Source of the DNA: Acinetobacter calcoaceticus
GTDB taxonomy: Bacteria; Pseudomonadota; Gammaproteobacteria; Pseudomonadales; Moraxellaceae
DNA: 64,000 nt
Direction: 5' to 3'
Assembly: GCF_016508255.1 (NCBI RefSeq)
Contig: NZ_JADVKT010000009.1
Span: 1 to 64,000 of the forward strand
Shown: piece by piece, positions 33,461-41,958 of the stretch
Layout: every line of letters starts with the position of its first letter
How positions within the stretch are numbered: the first letter of the stretch is position 1
The notes under the pieces: model-generated
The model's input: only the letters and a program-made list of their open reading frames with translations
What the model was told of the DNA's origin: nothing
Databases searched by the model: none
Position numbers and translations under genes: made by a program

Positions 33461-35437
33461 ATGAGCAAAACTTTTGCCGAATTTTCTTTGCATGAAACCT
33501 TACAACAAGCGCTTGAAGGTTTAGGTTTTACTGCCCCGACTCCTGTGCAAGAACAAGCAATTCCTGCTGCTTTAGAAGGTAAAGACCTTCTCGTATCAAG
33601 CCAAACTGGTTCTGGTAAAACAGCTGCATTCTTACTCCCAACATTAAATGCTTTAGCTGGTCAAGAGACTGTTGTACCGTTCAAAGACCGTATGAAAGCA
33701 GTGACTCAACCGAATATCTTGGTAATTTCACCAACTCGTGAATTGGCACAGCAAGTAAGTCAAGACGCAATTGCACTTGTACGTCACATGAAAGGTGTTC
33801 GTATTGCTGCAATTATGGGCGGTATGCCATTTGCAAAACAAATTCAACAATTAAAAGGCGCGCAAGTTGTTGTTGCAACACCTGGTCGTTTACTTGACTT
33901 GGTGAATCGTCGTCAAATTAAATTAGATCAAGTAGATGCTTTAATCGTTGATGAAGCGGACCGTATGCTTGACCTAGGTTTCTCTGAAGACCTAGAAGCA
34001 ATCAGCGAATTAGCTGCTAACCGTAAACAAACATTAATGTTCTCTGCAACATTTGCTGATCGTATCATTCGTCTTGCATCATGCATGATGAAAGATCCTA
34101 TGCGTATCGCAATTGAAACAGGTCATTCAACCAATACAGATATTACGCAAACATTGCATTGGACTGATGGCTTTGAACATAAGAAAAAATTACTTACCCA
34201 TTGGTTAAGTGATGAAAACTTAGATCAAGCTGTTGTTTTTGCTAGCACGCAAGAAGATACAGATATGTTGGCAGAAGAACTTGCTGAAGCAGGTCACTCT
34301 GTTGTTGCACTTCATGGTGCAATGCCACAAACAGTTCGTAACCGTCGTTTACGTAGTATTCGTGAAGGTCGTGCAAAAATCTTAGTTGCAACTGACGTTG
34401 CTGCTCGTGGTCTTGACGTACCGACTATTTCTCACGTAATTAACTTCGGTCTTCCAATGAAGCATGAAGATTATGTACACCGTATTGGTCGTACTGGTCG
34501 TGCTGGTCGTACTGGTCAAGCAATTACTTTAGCGACTTATCGTGAACGCGGTAAGATCCGTGCACTTGAAGAATATTTAGAAGCGCGTTTAAGTGTTTCT
34601 GAAATTGAAGGCTTAGAGCCATCTCCACCTCCTGCTCGTTCAGGTCGTGATGGCGGTGGTCGTGGTCGTGGTGGTAATGGCGGTAGCCGTGATGGTCGTC
34701 GTAGTGGCGGCGGTTTCGGTGGCGGTCGTCGTTTTGAAGGCGAAAGCAACTTCAAACGCCGTGAAGGTGGTCGTGATGACCGTCCACGTCGTAGCTTCGA
34801 TGACAAACCACGTGGTGAGCGTCCAGCGTTTGGTGGTGAAGATCGTCCGCGTCGCGAGTTCAATTCAGACCGTCCACGTCGTGAAGGCGGTTTTGAAGAT
34901 CGTCCACGTCGTGAGTTCAGTTCAGATCGTCCACGTCGCGAAGGTGGTTTCAATGATAAACCGCGTTTTGACTCGAATGATGACAACCGTGGTAACCGCG
35001 TAGATTATAAACCACGTCGTGAAGGTGGTTTTGGTGACCGTCCAAAACGTAGCTTTGGTGGTGAAGATCGTCCACGTCGTAGCTTTGATGACAAACCACG
35101 TGGCGAGCGTCCAGCGTTTGGTGGTGAAGATCGTCCGCGTCGTAGTTTTGATGACAAACCACGTGGCGAGCGTCCAGCATTCGGCGGTGATGATCGTCCA
35201 AAACGTAGCTTTGGTGGTGAAGATCGTCCACGTCGTAGTTTTGATGACAAACCACGTGGCGAGCGTCCAGCATTCGGCGGTGAAGATCGTCCGCGTCGTA
35301 GCTTCGATGATAAACCACGTGGTGAACGTCCAGCGTTTGGCGGTGGTGATGATCGTCCAAAACGTAGCTTTGGTGGTGAAGATCGTCCGCGTCGTAGCTT
35401 TGATGATAAACCACCGCGTCGTAAATTCGACCGCTAA
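33461..35437 (+). CDS. DEAD-box ATP-dependent RNA helicase with Arg/Gly-rich repeat tail
   Basis: A 658-residue helicase starting at MSKTFAEFSLHETL. It shows the Q motif GFTAPTPVQEQAIP, Walker A SQTGSGKTAAF, Walker B VDEADRMLDLG, SAT in FSATFAD and the arginine fingers HRIGRTGRAGRTG. From about residue 390 the tail is disordered and basic: first RGG-type (GGRGRGGNGG), then tandem units built on RPRRSFDDKPRGERPAFGGE. RPRRSFDDKP occurs six times, and five of these copies are complete. Such tails bind RNA. It is of the RhlE/DeaD group; likely roles are ribosome assembly and RNA decay. The number of repeats may vary between strains. Confidence 0.93.
   Translation: MSKTFAEFSLHETLQQALEGLGFTAPTPVQEQAIPAALEGKDLLVSSQTGSGKTAAFLLPTLNALAGQETVVPFKDRMKAVTQPNILVISPTRELAQQVSQDAIALVRHMKGVRIAAIMGGMPFAKQIQQLKGAQVVVATPGRLLDLVNRRQIKLDQVDALIVDEADRMLDLGFSEDLEAISELAANRKQTLMFSATFADRIIRLASCMMKDPMRIAIETGHSTNTDITQTLHWTDGFEHKKKLLTHWLSDENLDQAVVFASTQEDTDMLAEELAEAGHSVVALHGAMPQTVRNRRLRSIREGRAKILVATDVAARGLDVPTISHVINFGLPMKHEDYVHRIGRTGRAGRTGQAITLATYRERGKIRALEEYLEARLSVSEIEGLEPSPPPARSGRDGGGRGRGGNGGSRDGRRSGGGFGGGRRFEGESNFKRREGGRDDRPRRSFDDKPRGERPAFGGEDRPRREFNSDRPRREGGFEDRPRREFSSDRPRREGGFNDKPRFDSNDDNRGNRVDYKPRREGGFGDRPKRSFGGEDRPRRSFDDKPRGERPAFGGEDRPRRSFDDKPRGERPAFGGDDRPKRSFGGEDRPRRSFDDKPRGERPAFGGEDRPRRSFDDKPRGERPAFGGGDDRPKRSFGGEDRPRRSFDDKPPRRKFDR
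34780..35425 (+). repeat. Degenerate tandem repeats within the helicase tail
   Basis: Units of roughly 57-66 bp (CGTCCACGTCGTAGC-type starts) encode Arg-rich peptides. Several copies, notably around 35060-35180 and 35220-35340, are nearly identical, so slippage or recombination is plausible. Confidence 0.85.
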
Positions 35438-35452
35438 TCAATATTTAGTTTG

Positions 35453-35484
35453 AAAAAAGGCCAGTAAAAATACTGGCCTTTTTT
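35453..35484 (+). terminator. Terminator after the helicase gene
   Basis: AAAAAAGGCCAGTA and TACTGGCCTTTTTT form a strong stem, 15 bases after the helicase stop. Confidence 0.92.
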
Positions 35485-35543
35485 ATTTTTCAGTTTTGTT
35501 ATAAACTAACAAAATGTGAATTGGTTCAATTTTTTATTAAATA

Positions 35544-35753
35544 ATGAGTAGAAATAAGCGAAAACTAACAATAATGGCGCAATTGAAGAACCTTTTGGTC
35601 CAGCATGGTTTGCCTTATCTTTTTATTGCACTTATTTTGTGTAATGGGGTTTATTTCGCCTACGCTTTTATAAATGGAAGTTCTGTTGAGCAATTCCAGG
35701 CTTTTGAGTTGACCTCTTTTTACGAATATACTTCTTCTATTTCTATAAAATAA
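35544..35753 (+). CDS. Possible small single-pass membrane protein
   Basis: A 69-codon ORF (59 from an internal ATG) between the helicase terminator and mlaF. It has one hydrophobic segment, LPYLFIALILCNGVYFAYAF, with a basic N-terminal side. Neither start has a good ribosome-binding site. It is a reasonable candidate for a real small membrane protein but could be chance. Confidence 0.4.
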   Translation: MSRNKRKLTIMAQLKNLLVQHGLPYLFIALILCNGVYFAYAFINGSSVEQFQAFELTSFYEYTSSISIK

Positions 35754-35843
35754 GTTAGATTTGCTTTTGTCAAAATTACAACAAGTTTGCTAATTTTCAG
35801 TGTTATAGTATGCGTGCATAAAAGTGCAGGAACGATTGCCATT

Positions 35844-36662
35844 ATGAATAATAAAACTCCTCTCTCGGCTCAACCGCTTATTGAAGTGAAAAACTTGAGT
35901 TTTAATCGAGGGGAACGCGTCATTTATGACAATATTAGTTTAAATATACGTCGAGGCCAGATTACGGCCATTATGGGACCTTCTGGTACAGGTAAAACAA
36001 CTTTATTACGTCTGATTGGTGGACAGCTCGTTCCAGATCAGGGGGAAGTTTTACTCGACGCTAAAGATATTGCCAAAATGTCTCGTCAGGAACTTTTTTC
36101 CGCCCGTGCACGTATGGGAATGTTATTTCAGAGTGGAGCTCTATTTACGGATATGTCCGTTTATGAAAATGTGGCGTTTCCAATCCGAGCGCATACTAAG
36201 CTTCCTGAAAATCTCATTGCTGAACTGGTTGCATTAAAACTTGAATCAGTGGGTCTACGTGGTTCTGAGCAATTAATGCCGACAGAACTTTCGGGTGGTA
36301 TGAATCGTCGTGTAGCATTGGCTCGCGCGATTGCACTTGATCCAGATTTAATCATGTACGATGAACCTTTTGCTGGTCAAGATCCGATTGTAAAGGGTGT
36401 TTTGACACGCTTAATTCGTTCATTACGAGAAGCATTAAATTTAACAACAATTATTGTTTCGCATGATGTCGCAGAAACATTATCGATTGCTGACTACATT
36501 TATGTGGTGGCAGAAGGAAAAATTCAGGGAGAGGGTACACCTGAAGAATTGCAAAATAATGCTTCTCCATTTGTACACCAATTCTTAACAGGTTCGGCAG
36601 AAGGACCGGTTGAATACCAATTTAGTCATCAAGCCTATTTAAATAACGAGGTTCGTCCATGA
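35844..36662 (+). CDS. mlaF: Phospholipid ABC transporter ATP-binding protein MlaF
   Basis: The ATPase of the Mla system that maintains outer-membrane lipid asymmetry. From MNNKTPLSAQ the protein has 272 residues, with Walker A GPSGTGKTT, the signature LSGGMNRRVALARA, Walker B LIMYDEPFAGQDP and the switch His in VSHD. It overlaps mlaE by 4 bases (ATGA). It is the first gene of mlaFEDCB. Confidence 0.95.
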   Translation: MNNKTPLSAQPLIEVKNLSFNRGERVIYDNISLNIRRGQITAIMGPSGTGKTTLLRLIGGQLVPDQGEVLLDAKDIAKMSRQELFSARARMGMLFQSGALFTDMSVYENVAFPIRAHTKLPENLIAELVALKLESVGLRGSEQLMPTELSGGMNRRVALARAIALDPDLIMYDEPFAGQDPIVKGVLTRLIRSLREALNLTTIIVSHDVAETLSIADYIYVVAEGKIQGEGTPEELQNNASPFVHQFLTGSAEGPVEYQFSHQAYLNNEVRP

Positions 36663-37435
36663 ATACGATTGCCTGGTTAGGTAGACTCGTTATTGAGCGG
36701 ATTCGAGGGATTGGTGTTGCGGCACTAATGCTCTTACAGATTGTTTTTTCTTTTCCTTCATCTGGTGGATTTGGACGCTTCATTTATCAAATGCATCGGG
36801 TAGGGGTAATGTCTTTGTTGATTATTACCGTTTCGGGCCTATTTATTGGTTTGGTACTGGGTTTGCAAGGATATTCAATCTTAGTAAATATTGGCAGTGA
36901 ATCAATGCTCGGCACAATGGTGTCGTTAACATTATTGCGCGAGTTGGCTCCCGTAGTTGCAGCTTTATTATTTGCTGGCCGCGCAGGTTCAGCATTGACC
37001 GCAGAAATTGGTTCCATGAAGCAAAGTGAACAGCTTGCCAGTATGGAAATGATCGGGGTTGACCCATTAAAACAAATCGTCTCACCGCGCCTTTGGGCGG
37101 GGATGGTCAGTTTACCGATGCTATCTGTCATTTTTGCTGCGATTGGTATTGTGGGCGGCAAAATGGTAGGTGTCGATTTTCTTGGCGTCGATGAAGGCTC
37201 ATTCTGGAGTGGAATGCAAAACAACGTGCAATTTGGACATGATGTTGTAAATGGCGTTATTAAAAGTATTGTGTTTGCTTTGCTATGTACATGGATTGCG
37301 GTATATCAAGGATATGCATGTGATCCAACTCCAGAAGGAATCGCGACTGCAATGACGAGAACAGTTGTATATTCTTCATTATGTGTTTTAGGTTTTGATT
37401 TCGTGTTGACTGCGGTCATGTTCGGAGGGATTTAA
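36659..37435 (+). CDS. mlaE: Phospholipid ABC transporter permease MlaE
   Basis: A 258-residue inner-membrane permease with about five or six transmembrane segments, ending SLCVLGFDFVLTAVMFGG. The conserved coupling stretch is AGRAGSALTAEIGSMKQSEQ. It pairs with MlaF and MlaD. Its start overlaps mlaF, and its stop overlaps the mlaD start (TAATG). Confidence 0.95.
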   Translation: MNTIAWLGRLVIERIRGIGVAALMLLQIVFSFPSSGGFGRFIYQMHRVGVMSLLIITVSGLFIGLVLGLQGYSILVNIGSESMLGTMVSLTLLRELAPVVAALLFAGRAGSALTAEIGSMKQSEQLASMEMIGVDPLKQIVSPRLWAGMVSLPMLSVIFAAIGIVGGKMVGVDFLGVDEGSFWSGMQNNVQFGHDVVNGVIKSIVFALLCTWIAVYQGYACDPTPEGIATAMTRTVVYSSLCVLGFDFVLTAVMFGGI

Positions 37436-38118
37436 TGAAATCACGTAGTAGTGAACTGGCCGTTGGTATCTTTGTTATCATCTTCGGTATTGCGTTGTTT
37501 TTTTTAGCGATGAAAGTCAGTGGTCTTGTCGGTACGAACTTAAATGATAGTTATACCATGAAGGCTCAGTTTGATAACGTCAATGGGCTAAAGCCTCGTG
37601 CTAAAGTAACAATGAGTGGTGTTACAATTGGTCGTGTTGATTCAATTACGCTTGATCCGGTTACGCGTTTGGCTACCGTAACTTTCGGTTTGGATGGAAA
37701 ATTGACAAGTTTCAATTCTGAACAATTAAAAGAAGTTCAGAAAAATGCACTGGAAGAGTTGCGTTATAGTTCAGATTATACGCAGGCTTCTCCAGAGCAA
37801 CAAAAAGCAATGGAACAGCAACTGACCAGTAACATGAACTCCATCACTAGTATTGATGAAGATGCTTATATAATGGTAGCAACGAATGGTTTGTTGGGTG
37901 AGAAATATTTGAAAGTCGTACCAGGCGGTGGTGTCAACTACCTGAAACGAGGTGACACGATTTCAAACACTCAAGGAACTATGGATTTAGAAGATTTAAT
38001 TAGTAAATTTATTACGGGTGGCGGGGCTGGTAAAGTTGCTGCCGGTTCAGGCTCAACAGAAGCAAGTGCTCCTGCAAGCACTAATAAAGATAGTGCACAA
38101 GCATCATTTGTTGAGTAA
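37435..38118 (+). CDS. mlaD: Outer membrane lipid asymmetry protein MlaD (MCE domain)
   Basis: A 227-residue MCE-family protein. It has one N-terminal transmembrane helix (about residues 8-28, AVGIFVIIFGIALFFLAMKV), then the MCE domain with FDNVNGLKPRAKVTMSGVTI, and GLLGEKYLKVVPGG near its end. It forms the hexameric lipid channel of the MlaFEDB complex. The insertion between strands (about 100-140) is typical of the Acinetobacter form. Confidence 0.95.
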   Translation: MKSRSSELAVGIFVIIFGIALFFLAMKVSGLVGTNLNDSYTMKAQFDNVNGLKPRAKVTMSGVTIGRVDSITLDPVTRLATVTFGLDGKLTSFNSEQLKEVQKNALEELRYSSDYTQASPEQQKAMEQQLTSNMNSITSIDEDAYIMVATNGLLGEKYLKVVPGGGVNYLKRGDTISNTQGTMDLEDLISKFITGGGAGKVAAGSGSTEASAPASTNKDSAQASFVE

Positions 38119-38144
38119 AAGATTATTTGAAGGAGTGGTTCCTG

Positions 38145-38786
38145 GTGAATACGTTGTTTAAACAAACGCTGACAGCAAGTCTTTTGTCTACCATGATTGT
38201 GGGTACAGCATTTGCTGCACCTTCAGAAGCACCACCTGATTTTATCAAGCGTGTTGCTGATGGTTTGATTAGTCGTTTAAAAACTGATCATGCAAAATTA
38301 CAAAGTAATCCAGCATTAGTGAAGACTATCGTGCGTCAGAATTTAGACCCGTATGTTGATTCACAAGCATTTACTCGTATTGTAATGGGTACTTATGCGA
38401 CAAATCAGTATAGTACAGCGGCACAACGTGCTCAGTTTGAAACAAACTTCCGTAATACATTAATTGAAAATTACGGTACTGCATTTGCTAAATATACAAA
38501 TCAAAGCTATACCATGCGTCCTTACAAGGCAACTGCGGGTAAAAACCCGGTAGTGACATTAGATTTTAGTCACAACGGTGACAAAATTCCTGTATCTTTC
38601 CAGTTAGCTGATAAAGGTACTCAATGGAAAATCCGTAATATCAATGTTTCTGGTATTGATCTAGGATTACAGTTCCGTAATCAGTTTGCTGCAACAGTGA
38701 AACGCAATGGCGGCGATTTGAATAAAGCAATTGCAACATTCCAGCCGGATGCAGATGCTGCTGTTAATCAGAACAAACAAAAATAG
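38145..38786 (+). CDS. mlaC: Periplasmic phospholipid carrier MlaC
   Basis: A 213-residue soluble lipid shuttle between the MlaA complex and MlaFEDB. From the GTG at 38145, with AAGGAG upstream, the protein begins MNTLFKQTLTASLLST and has a cleavable signal ending FAA. The mature Tol-Pal-like MlaC domain contains RQNLDPYVDSQAFTRIVMG and KWKIRNINVSGIDLGL. A start further upstream lacks support. Confidence 0.93.
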   Translation: MNTLFKQTLTASLLSTMIVGTAFAAPSEAPPDFIKRVADGLISRLKTDHAKLQSNPALVKTIVRQNLDPYVDSQAFTRIVMGTYATNQYSTAAQRAQFETNFRNTLIENYGTAFAKYTNQSYTMRPYKATAGKNPVVTLDFSHNGDKIPVSFQLADKGTQWKIRNINVSGIDLGLQFRNQFAATVKRNGGDLNKAIATFQPDADAAVNQNKQK

Positions 38787-38796
38787 TAGGTGACGA

Positions 38797-39084
38797 GTGG
38801 TTCAGTATCTCAACCAACAATTGGTTGTTTCGGGAAAAATTGATTTTGAAAATGCGGAACAACAGTATCAAGCAGGTTTAGCTATCATTAAGAAGCAGCA
38901 AAGCTTTCCACTTGTGGTAGATTTAACAGAGCTTGAGCATGGTAGTACCTTGGCATTGGCTGTTTTAGTCCAATGGTTGCGAGAGACTCCACAAAAAACT
39001 GGTTTGCATTTTAAAAATGTACCCGAAAAAATGCTGAAAATTATTCAAGCCTGTCATTTGCAGGAAGATCTACATTTGATCTGA
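38797..39084 (+). CDS. mlaB: STAS domain protein MlaB
   Basis: A 95-residue cytoplasmic STAS domain that stabilises MlaF in the transporter. It starts with GTG and AGG six bases upstream. Conserved elements are FPLVVDLTELEHGSTLALAVLVQWL. It is the last gene of the operon, ten bases after mlaC. Confidence 0.9.
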   Translation: MVQYLNQQLVVSGKIDFENAEQQYQAGLAIIKKQQSFPLVVDLTELEHGSTLALAVLVQWLRETPQKTGLHFKNVPEKMLKIIQACHLQEDLHLI

Positions 39085-39096
39085 TATTCAAGACAT

Positions 39097-39126
39097 AAAA
39101 AAGCACCTCTATGTAGGTGCTTTTTT
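39097..39126. terminator. Bidirectional terminator after mlaB
   Basis: AAAAAAGCACCT and AGGTGCTTTTTT form a 12-bp stem between the convergent mlaB and CorA genes. Confidence 0.92.
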
Positions 39127-39156
39127 ATATTGTGGATTCGTATTTTATTACAAAGC

Positions 39157-40170
39157 TTAGATCCATTTTTTCCAGCGGAAATAAATGATAGGACCAATAA
39201 AGAAGCCAGCAATAATTAATAAAACTGCTATGAAGCTACTTTTGCCATGGGCAAAGGGTAATACTTCCGTATTCATCCCATAGATGCTGGCAATAAGCAT
39301 CGGAGGGGCTAACATACTTGGTAAGATAGAGAATCGACGGATCGTGTCATTCTGTTCGGTATTAATGAATCCAGAGGTCGTATCAAGCAAGAATCGTACT
39401 TTTTGGAATAAGAAGGCATCATGTTCTACGAGTGAGCGAACATCTTCACTCAGTTCTCGAATATCTGCATCGTAAATATGACTACCTAAAGCGCGAGGGC
39501 GTGACAAAAATGTCAGTACGCGTCGTAAATCAATTAAACAGAGCTGAGCTTTTCCTAGCATATCTTCTTGTTGAGCTAGGCGTGTAATCATGTCATCAAG
39601 ATCTAGAATTTTTTCACGTTGGTGATTATTTAGAACCTCTGTGGAGTATTTTTCTAAATCTTTGTGGATATCTTCCAAGATATCCGCAAGCTCATCGAGC
39701 TTTGCTTCAAGAAGACCTAATAGAATCCATGTTGGATCTTTATAGTCCATGTCATAGTCATTTCGACGAGCGCGTGCACGGAAGGCACGAAAGGCAACTA
39801 ATTTTTCTCCTCGCATCGTGAAGAGACGGTCTTTATGTAAAATAAATGCGACCGTTTGCACCATAGCTAAAATATGCGATGAATCTTCTGCATCACCATC
39901 CACTTGATAGTTTTTATTTTTCGTTAAAAAATAAGTACTGATATGCAAAATACCATCATCATCGCGGTAAAATCGTGCTGAGGATGAAATATCTTCAAGC
40001 GACTTTATTGTAGGTAAATTTTGGTCATAGGCATCTAGTACCCATTGTTGCTCTTCTTGCGAGGGTGCAATAAGATCAAGCCAGACTAATTCGGGATGTA
40101 GATCAAATCCACCATTGATGGTGGCATCTTCCAGACTTCCGCGTTCTGTGGCATAAAAGGCTTCAAGCAT
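39157..40170 (-). CDS. CorA family divalent cation transporter
   Basis: A 337-residue protein. A large N-terminal cytoplasmic domain with long helices (about 120-270) is followed by two C-terminal transmembrane segments and the selectivity motif YGMN in IASIYGMNTEVLPF. It is thus a magnesium or cobalt channel of the CorA/ZntB type; the exact ion cannot be told. The start at 40170 (MLEAFYATERGS) has GAGG upstream; an ATG 24 codons earlier is possible. Confidence 0.88.
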   Translation of the reverse strand: MLEAFYATERGSLEDATINGGFDLHPELVWLDLIAPSQEEQQWVLDAYDQNLPTIKSLEDISSSARFYRDDDGILHISTYFLTKNKNYQVDGDAEDSSHILAMVQTVAFILHKDRLFTMRGEKLVAFRAFRARARRNDYDMDYKDPTWILLGLLEAKLDELADILEDIHKDLEKYSTEVLNNHQREKILDLDDMITRLAQQEDMLGKAQLCLIDLRRVLTFLSRPRALGSHIYDADIRELSEDVRSLVEHDAFLFQKVRFLLDTTSGFINTEQNDTIRRFSILPSMLAPPMLIASIYGMNTEVLPFAHGKSSFIAVLLIIAGFFIGPIIYFRWKKWI

Positions 40171-40328
40171 GTGTCTTTTTTCCTCACGCAGTCTGATGGA
40201 AATGGATGGGTGTATTTTAGACAAGGATTTGCCGAAAAACACTTGCTAATACGCTATTTTGCAAAAAAAAACTCTATCGATAGTTTAGTTTGTCAGCATG
40301 ACAATTCAATAAAATGGTTTTTTACACT

Positions 40329-40910
40329 ATGAATTCAATTTGTATTTTCTGTGGTTCATCTCTTGGTTCAAACCCAATTTTTCAACAAGTTGCCCAAGCT
40401 ACAGGCGAGGCTATTGCAAAACAAGGTAAAACCTTAGTTTATGGCGGTGGTCGCTCAGGCTTAATGGGTGTTGTCGCTGATAGTGCCTTACAGGCAGGTG
40501 GACAAGTCATTGGAGTGATCCCTCGTGCTTTAGTCGATCGTGAGTTAGCTCATCCGGGCTTAACCAAATTATATGTGGTCGAAAATATGCATGAGCGTAA
40601 AACCAAAATGGCGGAACTTTCCGATGGTTTCATTGCTTTACCTGGCGGTGCGGGCACATTGGAAGAAATCTTTGAACAATGGACGTGGGCGCAATTAGGT
40701 ATACATCAAAAGCCATGTGCTTTCTTAAATATAGCTGGCTTTTATGAAGATTTACTTAAAATGATTCAAGGGACGGTAGATAATGGATTTAGCCAAGCAC
40801 GGTTCGTTGATAAATTGATCGCATCAGACAAAATTGAAGATATTCTTCAACAATTTGAGCAATATCAGGCTCCTGCTCCAAAATGGATAAATGCAGATGT
40901 TCAACCATAA
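40329..40910 (+). CDS. LOG family cytokinin riboside 5'-monophosphate phosphoribohydrolase
   Basis: A 193-residue LOG-type nucleotide hydrolase. It has MNSICIFCGSSLG at the N-terminus, YGGGRSGLMGVVAD and the catalytic PGGAGTLEEIFE motif. In bacteria the natural substrate is probably an AMP-like nucleotide. Upstream of this ATG an in-frame ATG at 40314 would add five residues. It is followed after 14 bases by the Nudix gene. Confidence 0.9.
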   Translation: MNSICIFCGSSLGSNPIFQQVAQATGEAIAKQGKTLVYGGGRSGLMGVVADSALQAGGQVIGVIPRALVDRELAHPGLTKLYVVENMHERKTKMAELSDGFIALPGGAGTLEEIFEQWTWAQLGIHQKPCAFLNIAGFYEDLLKMIQGTVDNGFSQARFVDKLIASDKIEDILQQFEQYQAPAPKWINADVQP

Positions 40911-40924
40911 ACGAGGTTAAATAA

Positions 40925-41323
40925 GTGAAAACAATTACGGTCGCTGCTGCAGTGATCTTGAACGAGCAAAATCAGTTGTTGCTCGTAAGAAAGCGTAATA
41001 CCCATGCTTTTATGCAAGTGGGCGGTAAGCTGGAACCCAATGAGGCACCAGAGGTCACCATGCAGCGAGAAATTTTAGAAGAGGTTGGGAGCTCTTGTGT
41101 AATTGAGCAATTTCTTGGTCGTTTCGAAACAGCAGCAGCGAATGAACCAGATCATATTCTGGTCAGTCATTTATATCTTGTTCAGCTCGATCAGGCTCCT
41201 AAAATTGCAGCCGAAATTGCAGAAATGAAATGGGTAGATTTAAATGATTCAGAAACGCACCTCGCACCATTAACCCGTGAAATCGTTATTCCTTGGTGTG
41301 AGGAGCATTTATCTACAGTTTAA
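40925..41323 (+). CDS. Nudix hydrolase
   Basis: A 132-residue Nudix domain. The Nudix box is GGKLEPNEAPEVTMQREI-LEEVGS. It starts at GTG with GAGG upstream. It would cleave nucleoside diphosphates linked to another moiety, perhaps oxidised nucleotides. It lies just after the LOG gene and is probably cotranscribed. It is convergent with the ComF-like gene, with only five bases between the stops. Confidence 0.88.
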   Translation: MKTITVAAAVILNEQNQLLLVRKRNTHAFMQVGGKLEPNEAPEVTMQREILEEVGSSCVIEQFLGRFETAAANEPDHILVSHLYLVQLDQAPKIAAEIAEMKWVDLNDSETHLAPLTREIVIPWCEEHLSTV

Positions 41324-41328
41324 TCATT

Positions 41329-41958
41329 TTAACTGGTTAAAGTTGCCGCTAAGCAAGCGGCATAAATGGATGTACATCCGAGTTGCTTTAATACCTGACT
41401 CAGGGCGTAAATTGAGCTTCCGGTGGTAACGACATCATCAATAATAAGAACACGGCGATAACGTCGTTTTTCTTGAGTAAGTGCAATGAATTGCTGTTCA
41501 ATGTTTTCAAAGCGTTCTAGTCGAGAAAGCCCTTTTTGCGAATGTTCAGCAAGGCGTTGCACCGGCTGCCAAACAGGTATTTTTAATTGTTTGCTCAAGA
41601 TATTTGCAAGTAACAACGACTGATTAAAACCACGTTCGATTAAACGTTGATTTGAAATAGGCATAGGTACAATAGCCTGCACCTTAGGAAATTTGAGTTG
41701 TAGTAAAATTTCCCCTAACAAGATTTGATAATGTAATTTTTGTTCATATTTAAACTGCTGAATGATTCGATTAACTGGATATGCATAATCACACGCTACA
41801 AGAACTGATTGATTATTACGTTGAATGGTTTGTTTAAGCCAACCTAACTGTTCCCAACAGTCTTTACAGAGCGAATATTTTTCTCGCACACCAGTCTCAC
41901 ACAATAAGCAAGATGAGAGTGAGTGAATAAAATGCTGCGGATTTAAGAAACTAAACAT
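41329..41958 (-). CDS. ComF family phosphoribosyltransferase-like protein
   Basis: A 209-residue ComF-type protein. An N-terminal zinc-ribbon is seen in CLLCETGVREKYSLCKDC, and a phosphoribosyltransferase domain with the PRPP loop RVLIIDDVVTTGSS. ComF proteins help natural transformation, which Acinetobacter performs. Its start overlaps the end of recG by 8 bases, so they form an operon. Confidence 0.85.
   Translation of the reverse strand: MFSFLNPQHFIHSLSSCLLCETGVREKYSLCKDCWEQLGWLKQTIQRNNQSVLVACDYAYPVNRIIQQFKYEQKLHYQILLGEILLQLKFPKVQAIVPMPISNQRLIERGFNQSLLLANILSKQLKIPVWQPVQRLAEHSQKGLSRLERFENIEQQFIALTQEKRRYRRVLIIDDVVTTGSSIYALSQVLKQLGCTSIYAACLAATLTS

Noticed and set aside
34780..35425. CRISPR-like regular repeats
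   Set aside because: The repeats are in-frame coding units without spacers of unrelated sequence.
34537..35453. Several long ORFs in other frames over the helicase tail
   Set aside because: They are by-products of the repetitive GC-rich coding DNA; their products are biased Arg/Ser/Pro or Val/His runs, and the true frame carries the helicase.
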